Origin: Antilocapra americana
Taxonomy: Eukaryota > Chordata > Mammalia > Artiodactyla > Antilocapridae
DNA: 64,000 bases
Direction: 5' to 3'
Assembly: GCA_007570785.1 (NCBI GenBank)
Contig: ML662442.1
Location: 30,143,681-30,207,680 of the forward strand
The first letter of the stretch is position 1. Each line of letters opens with the position of its first letter. The translations under genes were made by a program, and so were the position numbers. The notes beneath the pieces are model-generated. The model was not told where the DNA came from. It was given only the letters and a program-made list of their open reading frames with translations, and did no database searches. This document shows, one piece after another, positions 33,796 to 45,372 of this stretch.

Positions 33796-34571
33796 AAATC
33801 TACAAGCAATAAATGCTGGAGAGGATGTGGAGAAAAGGGAACCCTCTTACACTGTTGGTGGGAATGCAAACTAGTACAGCCACTATGGAAAACAGTGTGG
33901 AGATTCCTTAAAAAACTGGAAATAGAACTACCATATGACCCAGCAATCCCACTGCTGGGCATACACAAAGAGGAAACCAGAATTGAAAGAGACACGTGTA
34001 CCCCAATGTTCATCGCTGCATTGTTTACAATAGCCAGGACATGGAAGCAACCTAGATGCCCATCAACTGACGAATGGATAAGAAAGCTGTGGTACATATA
34101 CACAATGGAATATTACTCAGCATTAAAAAAGAATACATTTGAATCAGTTCTACTCAGGTGGACGGAACTGGAGCTTATTATCCAGAGTGAAGTAAGCCAG
34201 AAGGAAAAACAACAATACAGTATACTAACGCATATATATGGAATTTAGAAAGATGGTAACAAGAACCCTGCATGCGAGATAGCAAAAGGAATGCAGAGTA
34301 TAGAACAGACTCGTGGACTCTGTGGAAGAGGGCAAGGGTGGGATGATATGGGAGAATGGCATTGAAACATGTTAATTATCATATGTGAAATCAATCGCCA
34401 GCCCAGGGTTGATGCTCAGGGCTGGTGCACCGAGATGTCCCAGGGGGAGGGAATCGGGAGGGAGAAGGGAGGGGGGTTCTGGAGGGGGAGCATGTGTAAA
34501 CCCATGGCAGTTTCATGTCATTGTATGGCAAAACCAACACAATAAAGTAAAGAAAATTTAAAAAAATAAAG
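33796..34571 (+). mobile_element. L1 3' end nested in BovB
   Basis: C-terminal L1 ORF2, then a G-rich 3' UTR and the terminal 'ggcaaaaccaacacaataaa' with A tail. The insertion point lies in 'caaatctaaaa', which fits the L1 endonuclease preference TTTT/AA. Only a short ambiguous duplication (taaa) is visible. Confidence 0.92.
33895..34248 (+). pseudogene. L1 ORF2 C-terminal fragment
   Basis: A 117-codon frame reads through the L1 ORF2p C-terminus, including '[19 protein letters not shown]', '[20 protein letters not shown]' and the end 'ILTHIYGI'. Endonuclease and reverse transcriptase domains are absent because the element is 5'-truncated. Confidence 0.92.
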
Positions 34572-34774
34572 ATGATGCTGTGAAAGTGCTGCACTCAATA
34601 TATCAGCAAATTTGGAAAACTCAGCAGTGGCCACAGGACTAGAAAATGTCAGTTTTCATTCCAAACCCAAAGAAAGGCAATGCCAAAGAATGCTCAAACT
34701 ACCACACAATTGTACTCATATCACGTGATAGTAAAGTAATACTCAAAATTCTCCAAGCCAGGCTTTAGCAATAT

Positions 34775-35188
34775 GTGAACTGTGAACTTCCAGATGTTCA
34801 AGCTGGTTTTACAAAAGGCAGAGGAACCAGAGCTCAAATTGCCAACATCCACTGGATCATCGAAAAAGCAAGAGAGTTCCAGAAAAATGTTTATTTCTGC
34901 TTTATTGATTATGCCAAAGCCTTTGACAGTGTGGATCATGACAAAATGTGGAAAATTCTGAAGGAGATGGGAATACCAGACCACCTGACCTGCCTCTTGA
35001 GAAACCTGTATGCAGGTCAGGAAGAAACAGTTAGAACTGGACATGGAACAACAGACTGGTTCCAAATTGGGAAAGGAGTACATCAAGGCTGTTTATTATC
35101 ACCCTGCTTATTTAACTTATATGCAGAGTACATCATGAGAAATGCTGGGCTGGAAGAAGTACAAGCTGGATTAAAGATTTCTGGGTGA
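34775..35188 (+). pseudogene. BovB reverse transcriptase fragment, broken after the catalytic box
   Basis: The frame covers 'CELPDVQAGFTKGRGTRAQI', 'AKAFDSVDHDKMWKIL' and 'GKGVHQGCLLSPCLFNLY' and stops at 35186-35188. In a shifted frame just downstream, 'RYADDTTLMAE' keeps the YADD box and then hits a stop. Non-functional. Confidence 0.88.
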
Positions 35189-35981
35189 AATACCAATAAA
35201 CTCAGATATGCAGATGACACCACCCTTATGGCAGAATAAAGAGCATCTTCATGAAAGTGAAAGAAGAGAGTGAAAAAGTTGGCTTAAAGCTCAACATTAA
35301 GAAAACTAAGATCATGGCATCTGGTCCCATCACTTCATGGCAGATAGATGGGGAAACAACGGAAACAGTGGCTGACTTTATTTTTCTGGGCTCCAAAATC
35401 ACTACAGATGGTGACTGCAGCCATGAAATTAAAAGATGCTTACTCCTTGGAAGGAAAGTTATGACCAACCTAGATAGCATATTAAAAAGCAGAACATTAC
35501 TTTGTCAACAAAGGCCTGTCTAGTCAAGGCTATAATTTTTACAGTAGTCACATATGGATGGGAGAGTTGGACTATAAAGAAAGCTGAGCACCAAAGAATT
35601 GATACTTTTGAACTGTGGTGTTGGAGAAGACTCTTGAGAGTCCCTTGGACTGCAAGGAGATCCAACCAGTCCATCCTAAGGGAGATCAGTCCTAGGTGTT
35701 CATTGGAAGGACTGATGCTGAAGCTGAGACTCCAATACTTTGGCCACCTGATGTGAAGAGTTGACTCATCTGAAAATACCCTGATGCTGGGAAAGACTGA
35801 GGGCAGGAGGAGAAGGGGACGACAGAGGATGAGAAGGTTGGATGACATCACCAACTCAAGGACATGAGTTTGGGTGGACTCCGGGAGTTGTTGATGGACA
35901 CGGAGGCCTGGCGAGCTGTGGTTCACAGGGTTGCAAAGAGTCTGACATGACTGAGCGACTAAACTGAACTGATAGAACTGA

Positions 35982-36591
35982 GGAAGCTTAGTGAAAATAC
36001 AAGAGGAAAGATGGAAATAAGGTCCAATTAGAGACAAAAGATAATAGGAAAAGAAAATGTCTCAATAGCTAGGAGGAAATAGGACTGAAAAACTTGGATT
36101 ACCCCCCCCCATATAATTCTTTTCTATATTCACTTAACATGTATTTTTTTCTCTTTGTCTCATTTTGTGTATGTACACACAGACACATACCTCGGAGCCA
36201 CTATAGCTGACCTGATAGGTTCTGACTTGTGAACTTTTCTTTAAAATTTTTTTTTTACTTTAATTTATTTGAATGATATAAAATATTTAATTGAAACCAC
36301 AAAAGGCAAAAAAGGAATGAAACATAAAACTAGGAACAAAAATCAAGGGTAAGGAATAGAAAATAGTAACGGACATGGTAGACAATAATTCAATTATATC
36401 AATAATCACTTTTAATATCAATGATCCAAATACATTCTAAACTTTTCTTGAGAGAAGCTGAGTAGCCTGAGAGAACACCATCCCTGAAGGCTTCTCATGT
36501 ATGGCAGATGAACAAAGGACAACACTTCCAAGCCTCCTGTGGTTCCAAGGCTACATATGAAGAGTGAAGGAAGGAAATACCATGTCAGGCA
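35982..36591. other. Intron, with an old L1 fragment at about 36250-36440
   Basis: A C run lies at 36102-36110. 'cataaaactaggaacaaaa' through 'caataatcacttttaatatc' resembles the ORF1-ORF2 junction of old L1 subfamilies in sense orientation (moderate confidence). The rest is unassigned. Confidence 0.45.
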
Positions 36592-37933
36592 GTCAGTCAA
36601 TTCAGTTGCTCAGTTGTGTCCGCCTCTTTGCATCTCCATGGACTGCAGCATGCCAGGCTTCTGTGTTCATCACCAACTCCCAGAGCCTACTCAAACTCAT
36701 GTCCATTGAGTCGGTGATGCCATCCAACCATCTCATCCTCTGTCGTCATCTTCTCTCTCCTTCTCAATCTTTCTCAGCATCAGGGTCTTTTCAGATGAGT
36801 CAGTTCTTCCCACCAGGTGGCCAAAGTACTGGAGTTTCAGTTTCAGCATCAGTCCTTCCAGTGAATATTTAGGATTGATTTTCTTTAGGATGGACTGGTT
36901 GGATCTCCTTGCTGTCCAAAGGACTCTCAAGAGCCTTCTCCAACACCACAGTTCAAAAGCATCAATTTTTCAGCATTCAGCTTTCTTTATAGTCCAATTC
37001 TCCCATCCATATGTGACTACTGGAAAAACCATAGCCTTGACTAGATGGACCTTTGTTGGCAAAGTAATGTCTCTGCTTTTTAATATGCTGTCTAGTTTGG
37101 TCATAACCTTCCTTCCAAGGAGTAAGCGTCTTTTAATTTCATGGCTGCAATCACCATCTGCAGTGACTTCGGAGCCCAAAATATAAAGTTTGACACTGTT
37201 TCCACTGTTTCCCCATTGGAGCCCCCCAAAATAAAGTCTCTCACTGTTTCCATTGTTTCCCCATCTTTTTGCCATGAAATGATGGGACCAGATGCCATGA
37301 TCTTAGTTTTCTGAATGTTGAGCTTTAAGCCAACGTTTTCACTTTCCTCTTTCACTTTTATCAAGAGGCTCTTTAGTTCCTCTTTGCTTTCTGCCATAAG
37401 AGTGGTATTATCTACATATCTGAGGTTATTCATATTTCTCCCAGCAATCTTGATTCCAGCTTGTGCTGCATCGAGCCTGACATTTTGCATGATGTACTCT
37501 GCATATAAGTTAAATAAGCAGGGTGACAATATACAGCCTTGACGTACTCCTTTCCCCATTTGGAACCAGTCTGTTGTTCCATGTCCAGTTCTAACTGTTT
37601 CTTCTTGACCTGCATACAGATTTCTCAGGAAGTATGTCAGGTAGTCTGATATTCCCATCTCTTTAAGAATTTTCCACATTTTGTCACAATCCACACAGTC
37701 AAAGGCTTTGGCATAGTCAATAAAGCAGAAGTAGATGTTTTTCTGGAACTCTCTTGATGTTTCAATGATCCAATGGATGTTGGCAATTTGATCTCTGATT
37801 GTTCTGCCTTTTCTAAATCAAGCTTGAACATCTGAACATGGTTCATATACTGTTGAAGCCTGGCTCGGAGAATTTTGAGCATTACTTTGCTAGCATGTAA
37901 GATGAGTGCAAATGTGTGGTAGTTTGAGCATTC
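36592..37933 (-). mobile_element. BovB LINE, 5'-truncated, about 1.34 kb
   Basis: The minus strand carries the reverse transcriptase C-terminal half through to the 3' terminus. It contains a local duplication of about 60 bp (about 37190-37262), in which the stretch encoding 'GETMETV' is repeated as 'GETVETV'. It faces the BovB at 33070-35975 across about 0.6 kb. Confidence 0.92.
37101..37694 (-). pseudogene. BovB reverse transcriptase fragment with lost catalytic aspartates
   Basis: A 197-codon frame keeps 'GKGVRQGCILSPCLFNLY', but the YADD box reads YVDN, removing the second aspartate. The duplicated segment follows near its C-terminus. It is a long open frame but catalytically dead by sequence. 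Confidence 0.88.
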
Positions 37934-38244
37934 ATAGCTCAAGGACAACATTACTGGTAAAACTCCAAAAGACAAGTTGCCTTGACCAAACATAGGGGCT
38001 CTAGTGGATGTGAGCCTGCCATGAAAACATGAAAATGGTTAAGAGTTGAAACTGGTTTCTCAGCTGCGTAAGGAAGCTGTTCAGAAATGAATTCAAGGAT
38101 ATTTCGATGTCTTAGACATGGTTTCTGACATGAAGGTATTTTAGGTACACAAAGAATATGTGGCCAGTATAATGATATCCTCTCTAGTTCTTATTCATCT
38201 TTTAAAGAGATACAGATGTAATCAAACTTTCCCATGTTAAAATT
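37934..38244. other. Intron, nothing recognised
   Basis: Unique-looking, ending in a T/A-rich run that belongs to the next SINE's tail. Confidence 0.4.
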
Positions 38245-38393
38245 TTTTTATTTTAATTTTTTTAAAAACTGGGTTTTTTTTGGGGACCACACCACGAGGC
38301 ATGTGGAATTTTAGTTCCCTGACCAGGGATTGAACCCACATCCCCTTCACTGGAAGCATGGAGCCTTAACCCCTGGACCACTAGGAAAGCCCC
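38245..38393 (-). mobile_element. CHR-type SINE
   Basis: Antisense: T-rich tail, 'gaggcatgtggaattttag', B box 'gggattgaaccc', end 'ggaccactaggaaagcccc'. Imperfectly similar flanks ('aactttccca', 'cactttccaca') may be a target duplication. Confidence 0.88.
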
Positions 38394-40357
38394 CACTTTC
38401 CACATTTCAAACTCTTAATTAGAAAATATCTAAGATGGTGGGGTCTGGGAATCTGCAAAATTAGCAGTTGCTTCAGAAGTCAATGCAACCATGGGTAAAT
38501 GGAATGATGGAGGTTACACACACAGGCTGGTAAAGGTGAGGTTCAATAGCTGCTGGAAAGAATTTCTGTGTATGGAGACTGGCCTGGCATTTCCAGCAGC
38601 AAGTTATGCCTGGGAAGAACTAGACTTTTCATTAAATTTGTGAAACTGTCCTGAATATTCTGCACATAAAGCACAGGCTCCTAGTACTACCCTAGTATTA
38701 CCCTAATATTCTCCCTAGTACTACCACTGTCTGTGATATGAAATGCATATATAAAGATAAAGGTAATGGCACATCTAATCAAGATTTCTAGACCAAAACA
38801 AATAAATGAGCCCAATACTATTTCAACAGAACCAGATTTCATAGTTTGGAGATCTTAGGTACCAGGGTAGTTTAAAGATTCATCAGTAACAAAGTTAGGC
38901 AAAGTACCAATCAAAAGAATGAATCATAATTAAGATAATGCTGCTGCCATGGAATTTTTAAGTCCCAATATTATGCATAGGTAAAATTGGGTTTTATAAC
39001 TAAATTGCCTGAGGAGCCCAAGGTCTCAAGTCCCTACTTGATATGTAGTTTGAAAGGTGGACCCTGTGGACCACAGCTGACCTGCTGAGTGTCCTGGGGC
39101 AGGAAGGGGAGGATGGATTATTAATGACGACATGTCTCTTAGCAGCTGTGTGAATCTCAGGGGTCTGTGGACCACACCTTGAAGCTGGGAGTGAAATGGT
39201 AGGGAAAGAACCAGAGGCAGCTGGCCATTGCTGGGCAGGCTGCAAACTGCCCTCACTGGGATCCTGTGACAAAAGGCCCTGCCTGGTTCTGATCTATTGC
39301 TCCTGAGTCTGAGCCAGCTGCTATTCAGGGCAAGGAAACTAGACAGACCTGCCTCCACAGAAATGCCAACAGAAACATGCTGGTACTTGACCTCCTAATT
39401 TTGGTTCTGCTCTAACCTAACAAGATCACTTTTATTATTATTAAGGGCACTAAAAATGCAAAAGTTCTGCTTCTGGGTTTACTGAGCTGGGAATAAATTG
39501 CCCACAAAGGTCCGAGCTTTTTCACATTCTTTGGATTTGCTTCATTATTGCTTTGTCTCCTACTCTTGTCTCTTTTTCTTTTTTCTTCATTTTTTTTAAA
39601 GGAAAAAAAAAGGCTAAATTTCTCTGGCTACATTTTGCAATATATCTTTATCCTAAGTCATAGCACAGAAAATATTAAATGTGGCATGATGCATGACAGA
39701 CATGAAAATTGGTTGTTTTTAGGAACTAAGAATACTGACCTCCAAGCCTGGTTCCACATGCTTTCTCCAACTGGGAGAAAAGAAATAACCCCAAATTCAT
39801 GCTAATCTCATCAAGACAGAAAATAAGTTAATAGATGCCTTAGTTAAAATGCCAAATGGTCTTTCAATCCGTATCAGAAAACTAAGACATCACTAAGGTT
39901 TAAATATTTGGGAAACAACTTACCCTCCAAGAACTTTATTGTTAAGAAGAGAAGCAGCCGCCAGGGCCCTTGCCTCTCCGTGGTCTGAGGCTGTCACTCA
40001 GGGCAAGTCTATACCCTTACTGTAATCTGAGTTCAGTTTATGATGCTTTCTGTTTGGTTTGCAAAACCAATTCATTTGGCAGTGTAATCTGTGTAGCCAA
40101 TCACATCTAAGGCCAATAAGGGTTCTTTTACAGGCAAATCTCTTCCCCTGCGAGTAATTTCACACATGAGTACAGCAATAAGGAGCTAAAAATGGATTCC
40201 TGCCACTATCTTTTATATGAAAAACAGACATTTTCACTTGGTTTGATGAAGTGATAGAAATCCTCATTCATGCAGATTACTATTCTCTGCAGTCCAGCAA
40301 AAGAAGATCATCATAGCCGAGTTGGAAGTAGAATAAAAGGGGCAATAGTCTGTGGGT
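38394..40357. other. Intron, about 2 kb without recognised repeats
   Basis: Unique-looking. 39000-39360 is locally GC-richer with overlapping minus-strand frames of 90 and 110 codons that show no known motif and no splice context. I do not call a gene. Confidence 0.45.
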
Positions 40358-40757
40358 AATTGGACCATAAAGAAGGCTGAGCACCAGAGAATTGATGCTT
40401 TTGAACTATAATGCTGGAGAAAATTTTTGAGCGTCCCTTGGACAGCAAGGAGATCAACCAGTCAATCCTAAAGGAAATCAACCCTGAATATTCATTGGAA
40501 GGACTGATGCTGAAGTTCCAATACTTCAGCCACCTGATGCAAAGAACCAAGTCATTGGAAAAGACCCCGATGCTGAGAAAGATGGAAGGCAAAAGGAGAA
40601 GAGGGTAGGAGAGGATGAGATGGTTAGATAGCATCATTGACTCAATGGACATGAATTTGAGCAAACTCTGGGGGACAGTGGAGGACAGGGGAGCCTGGTG
40701 TGCTACAGTCCATGGGGTCACAAAGAGTCGAACATGACTTAGCGACTGAAGAGCAAC
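40358..40757 (+). mobile_element. BovB LINE 3' end, 0.4 kb
   Basis: Starts at 'attggaccataaagaaggctg' and ends at 'gacttagcgactgaag'. Heavily truncated, with small internal deletions. Confidence 0.93.
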
Positions 40758-41304
40758 AGGGTTGTGGGAATGTTTAATTATAGGCTCAGTTAAAACAAAG
40801 CCATTTGATGGCTCATTAGGTCATCCCACAAGGTAAAGAACCACAGGGTCAGCTGAGATACTTGCTGAAACAAGTGGAATACAGAATGGATACTGGAAGA
40901 AGGTAGTTATAAGTTCCAGCTACAGTAATATATGATCAGTTACAGAAATAAGGACAGTAATTGTCATGAATATTTACTCATTTTGTTTTAAATATGCTTG
41001 TCTCTGTGTGTGTGTGTGTCTGTATAAAATATTTTTGTTTTCTCCCTTCTCTTATCCTCTTATCAGATAAGATGTATTGACTTTACATCTTAATACTTAA
41101 CTAACAAGATATCAAGGAGAAGAGTGAACATTCCCCAAGTTTGCATCCTCTTCCAGGGAAAAGGTTAGTGCGTATTCAGTTGTGTGCAGGCTAGTTGTGT
41201 CATGCTGGGCAAAAGTATGACTTTGTTATTGTCTTTAGGTTGAGATTAAGTATGATTTAAGGAGATGCGTGTATATGGGTGCCAAGTTGAGAAGACGTAG
41301 ACTT
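40758..41304. other. Intron, short (TG)n at 41003-41019
   Basis: Unique-looking apart from the dinucleotide run. Confidence 0.5.
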
Positions 41305-41772
41305 ATGATAGTTAATTTTACATGTCAGCTTGGCTAAGCCATAGTATCTAGATATTGATCAAACATCAGTCTAGATGTTGCTGTGAATATATTTTCCGGA
41401 TGAAATTAACATTTAAATCAGTAGACACTGATTAAATTAGATTAACCCCCACAATGTGGATGGACTTCTTTCAGTCAGTTGATGTCTTGAGAGAAAGGAC
41501 TGAGGTCACCGAGGAAGCAGAAATTGTATTTTTCAACTCAACCTACAACACCAACTCTTCCCCAGGACTCCAGCCTGGCAGCCTGCTCTTCAGATTTCAA
41601 GCTTGCCAACCTCTACAAAGGCATGTGCCACTTTCTTAAAGTAAATCTATCTCTGTATCTCTCTAAATAGGAAGGTAGATAGATAGGAATATGTAGAGAT
41701 AGAGAGAAGGATGGATACACAAACACACACAGACATCCTAATGGTTCTATTTCTCTGGAAAACCCTAATACA
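41305..41772 (+). mobile_element. Old interspersed repeat, family not assigned
   Basis: Blocks 'gttaattttacatgtcagc', 'ttggctaagcc', 'gatgaaattaacatttaaat' and the end 'ggttctatttctctggaaaa' with 'cctaatacaa' are a common mammalian repeat consensus that I recognise but cannot name. A GATA-type microsatellite (about 41670-41710) lies near its 3' end, as is usual for it. Confidence 0.6.
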
Positions 41773-41893
41773 ATTAACAATGCAAAAATTTGTTATACTA
41801 AAAGTCTAGATGCTGATGTGAATTTTTAATGATTTATCCCCATGGTAAATTCTAGAAATGGAGTGTTTTAACGATGTTTTCCAGGCAATATCA

Positions 41894-42102
41894 GGATTCC
41901 CTGCTGACTCAGCAATAAAGAATCCAGTTGCAATGCAAGAGATATGGTTCTGATCCCTGGGTTGGGAAGAGTCTCTGGAGAAGTAAATGGCAACCCACTC
42001 CACTATTCTCGCCTGTGAAACCCCATGGACAGAAGAGTCTGGTGGATTACAATCTAGGGGGATGCAAGAATCAGACATGACTTAGCAACTAAACCATCAC
42101 TG
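41894..42102 (+). mobile_element. Bov-tA SINE
   Basis: Full-length with a perfect 13-bp target duplication 'ccaggcaatatca' (41881-41893, 42103-42115). Confidence 0.96.
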
Positions 42103-42114
42103 CCAGGCAATATC

Positions 42115-42352
42115 AATGGCGATTCACAGTATGGGCTCTAGAGTCAGAATGTGGGGGTTTGTATATCTGTTTGGCACTTCCTTGCTATGGTCTTAGACAA
42201 GTTCTTTACTTCTCCACACCTCTGATGTCTCATCAGTTAATGAAGGATAATAATAGTACCTCCCTGTTGTGAGCATTAAATTAAATACATGTATAAAGCT
42301 TTAGGTGCAGTGCCTGGCACACAGCAAATGTTCAATAAATGTCAGCTATTTT
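42115..42352 (+). mobile_element. MIR SINE, nearly full length
   Basis: 'gggctctagagtcagaatg' through 'ggataataatagtacctcc' to 'cagtgcctggcacacagcaa' and 'tcaataaatgtcagctatt' follows the MIR consensus closely. Confidence 0.88.
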
Positions 42353-42744
42353 GTTATCTTTACATCAGAGGGAGTAAATGCTAAGGCAAAGATAGATACA
42401 AAAACCTTCTTCAGTAACTTTCTGAAAAGTTCAACACGAATCAAGTTGAACTGCAAATGCATTTATAGAATTGGCAACTTAAAAGAAGAGTGTGACAATC
42501 AATCCATATGGAGAGAAGGCTTTTTTGGCAATGAAAATAATAACCCTCTGGCTTATAAGTTCAGTGTCTGGATTTATTTAAGTTTTCCTACAATGGTGAT
42601 TACATAAGTCCTTATAAATTCCTATTCTGCTTTACTTTGTTTATTAATTGTGAGCAACTACTTCCCATTGACACAAATCATGTTTGAGCAGTCATTAGTA
42701 TACGTAAGTTTAGCAGTTCACTTTGCTTCCTCATTACGTTCAGC
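42353..42744. other. Intron, nothing recognised
   Basis: AT-rich, no repeat called. Confidence 0.4.
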
Positions 42745-42860
42745 TTTAAAGTGGACCCCAAATTACATCCACATCCTAATTCCTGGAATCTGTGACTCCT
42801 AGTTACCCTATCTGGAGAAAGGGTCTTTGCAGATGTGTTTGAGGATTTTGAGATGATAGA

Positions 42861-43385
42861 TTAGACTGAATTGTGCACTACCCCTCACTCCCAACAAATT
42901 TGTATATTGAAGCCATGACCCTCAATATGTCTGTATCCCAAGATGGGGCCTCTATTTAGGTGAAAAGTGAAGGAGAAAGTTGCTCAGTCGTGTCCGGCTC
43001 TTTGCAACCCCATGGACTATAGTCTATGGAATTCTCCAGGCCAGAATACTGGAGCAGGTAGCCATTCCCTTCTCCAGTTCTATTAAGTTAATTAAGGTTA
43101 AATGCAGTCATAAAGAAGAATTAGTGTCCATATGAGAAGTGATCAGAGAACTCTCTCTCACTGCCCCTTACTCTCCCGATGTGTACACCCAGAGGAAAGG
43201 CCACACGAAGATGTGAGAAGGCCCTTGTCTATAAGCCATGAAGAGAGCCCTCACCAGAAACTGGACCTTGCTGGACCCTGATCTGGGACTTTCAGCCTTC
43301 AAAAGTGTGATAATAATTTTTCTGTTTTCTAAGCCACCCAGCCTGTGGTATTTTGTATGGTGGCTAGAGCAGAGTAATACACACA
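42861..43385 (+). mobile_element. Second MaLR LTR (MLT1A/MST-like) nested in MLT1
   Basis: 'gactgaattgtgcactaccc' to 'aagccatgaccctcaatatg', then 'gaagagagccctcaccagaa', 'ggactttcagccttc' and 'taagccacccagcctgtgg'. It is itself interrupted by a Bov-tA fragment. Confidence 0.65.
42970..43076 (-). mobile_element. Bov-tA SINE fragment
   Basis: Antisense 3' half, 'agttgctcagtcgtgtccgg' to 'ccattcccttctccag'. Third layer of the nest. Confidence 0.9.
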
Positions 43386-43640
43386 AGTTATTCAGGTGGG
43401 CGCTATATACAACCAGCTGTATCTTACAAGGTGTAGCAGAGGGAGATTTCAAACTCACAGAGAAGAAGGGGATATGAAGTCAGAGGAGTAAGAGATTTGA
43501 AGATGCTGGCCTTAAAGACTGGAGTGTCAGAACCACAGGCCAAGGAATGTTGGCAGCCAGAGAAGCTGGACAAGAACACATTCTCCCCCAGAGCCTCGAG
43601 CTGGAACATGGTCTATTGAACCTTAGTCTTGCCATGGACA

Positions 43641-44355
43641 AGCTGATTTTGAACATAGCCACCAAAGTTTGTGGTAATCTCTTACAGTAGTCCTATGAAA
43701 CTAACAGAGTTACTAATTAATTATTCATCTAATAACTGAGCTTAACTGTGATCTGAGATCCTAATTATTGCCTCACCATCCATGCATTCAAGAAATGCTT
43801 ACTGAGTTCCTGTTATGTGTCGTGTGCTGGGAATGCAGTGACAAATACTATAAAATGGATATCACCCTGTTCTCAGTTTCCAGTTGGTTGTGGGAGACAG
43901 AATAAAACTTGTTTTATTGTTGAAGGAATTAATCTGCAATACAACTTTGGGAAATACTGGTGTTGCTGCCGAAACTCTTATATATTCTGGCTCACCCACT
44001 TCCTCCTCGGAACAGTCTTCTCAGCATTTATCTGAAAGACTGTCTGCCAGACTTGAAGTCCTAAGAAAGTCTGCCAAATAAAATTTAACTCTCAACTTTT
44101 AGGTTGTACCTTTTTTTTTTTTCTTTTTTAACTGACAGAGCCATAGGACATAGGCATTCAGGAAAGTTATCATTTGACCTTTAAGTTGACCTTAGAGGTC
44201 AGGAGGGCACCTAAATTTTGCTCAAAATGCAATAAGAAAGAAGTATTAAGTGGTATTCAGAAGAAGAGAGCATGGTCTGGTTGGCATTTAAAAGCAACGC
44301 TCTGGCTTCTGGTGGGCCATTAACTGTAGAGTATGTCAACAACAACAACAACAAA
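43641..44355. other. Intron with old L2-like piece and (CAA)n
   Basis: 'gagttcctgttatgtgtcg' at about 43803 resembles an L2-type 3' segment (43775-43860). A T run lies at 44110-44123 and (CAA)n at about 44338-44354. Confidence 0.45.
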
Positions 44356-44760
44356 GCACAGCCCAGAAGTTCAGAATTATAGTTTATTTGGCAGACAAAA
44401 GTGAGGACTGAAGCCTGGGATGCAGCTTCTCAGACGGCTCTAAGGGACTGCTCCAAAGGGGTAAAGCAGGAGTTAGACATACAGGAGTGTGTGAAACAAA
44501 GACCGGATTGTCAGAACATCAAAAGATGAGTATTAATTGAAGAAAAACAGATATCCCAAGTCAAGGAATTTAGCCCTTTTCTATTAATGGGAAGATGGAA
44601 GAGTATGGGCTCACTGAGATCTGAGTCTCCTCGGGGTGCACCGTCGGGATCGGCGGTGGTGGCTGCATCCTGTCCCCATCCTGAAGTCCCTCAGGGCTCT
44701 CAGCTGGGGTGGCTGTTAAGTCGTGGCTGCAACGGCCTTTGCAGGCAGTTTCCTTGACAA
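44356..44760 (-). mobile_element. ERV LTR, antisense, first of a related pair
   Basis: On the minus strand there is an AATAAA opposite 44383-44388. It shares ordered blocks ('gaggactgaag', 'aacatcaaaagat', 'agtcaaggaatttag', 'gctgcatcctgt') with 46315-46740. Class not certain (ERVL/ERV3-like). Confidence 0.6.
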
Positions 44761-45214
44761 GAGGAGTAACGGGGAGCAGGAAGACCAAGAGGCTATTGAA
44801 ATGGCCCAAGTGAGAAATGGTTGTATTCTGAATCAAAATGATGGTTCAATGGAAACAGCAGGGAGTCTATTTTGGAGGAGGATGGGCAGAATTTGATGGA
44901 GTTGATGGAGTAAAGAAAGTTGAGGAGTGAAGAAAGAAATTAAGAATCTCAATTATTGAAGCTGACTGTTCTGAGAGGATGCGATTCTCTTCTAAGCATC
45001 TCTCATGGTACTTTTAGCCTCCCGTTGTCACATACCATCTTTTTAAACAGAGAGGATTTACTCTACACATCTTCTATATGCTACTATACACCGTGTGGTG
45101 TGGTAGGTGCAATTCCTGCCAACATTTAATCTATAAAGTTATCTCATTTCTCCATTAGTCTACTTTGTTGCCACCTGAGAAGTATTCTAAGATGAGAACC
45201 ATATTTAAGAGAGC
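44761..45214. other. Intron between the two related LTRs
   Basis: No retroviral coding motif seen. Confidence 0.4.
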
Positions 45215-45372
45215 ATGCATGGGTGTGTGCAAAGTCACTTCTCTCATGTCAGTCTCTCTGTGACCCTATGGACCGTAGCCTGCCAGGCTCCTCTGTCCAT
45301 GGGATTCTCCAGGCAAGAATACTAGAGTGGGTTGCCATGCCCTCTTCCAGGGGATCTTCCCAACCCACTTGG
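45215..45372 (-). mobile_element. Bov-tA SINE fragment
   Basis: Antisense element, 'gtgaccctatggaccgtagc' to 'ggggatcttcccaaccc'. The tRNA-like head is missing. Confidence 0.9.

Larger units (their letters stand above)
33070..35975 (+). mobile_element. BovB LINE (about 2.1 kb) split by an L1
   Basis: The first part (33070-33795) begins in the inter-domain region at 'gagctgactgtggctcag'. The second (34572-35975) resumes at 'gatgatgctgtgaaagtgc' and reaches the 3' terminus. A 15-bp near-duplication at the edges, 'aact(t/g)atagaactga' with 2 differences (33063-33077, 35967-35981), may be the target duplication. Confidence 0.92.
42745..43640 (+). mobile_element. MLT1-type MaLR LTR, split
   Basis: The 5' part (42745-42860) has 'catcctaattcctggaatc' and 'gggtctttgcagatgtg'. 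The 3' part (about 43400-43640) has 'ccaaggaatgttggcagcc' and 'acattctcccccagagcc'. These are consecutive blocks of an MLT1 LTR, parted by a second LTR. Confidence 0.65.

Noticed and set aside
35459..36037. 192-codon minus-strand frame
   Set aside because: It lies antisense to the BovB 3' region at 33070-35975. The same antisense peptide pattern recurs in every BovB 3' end in the window.
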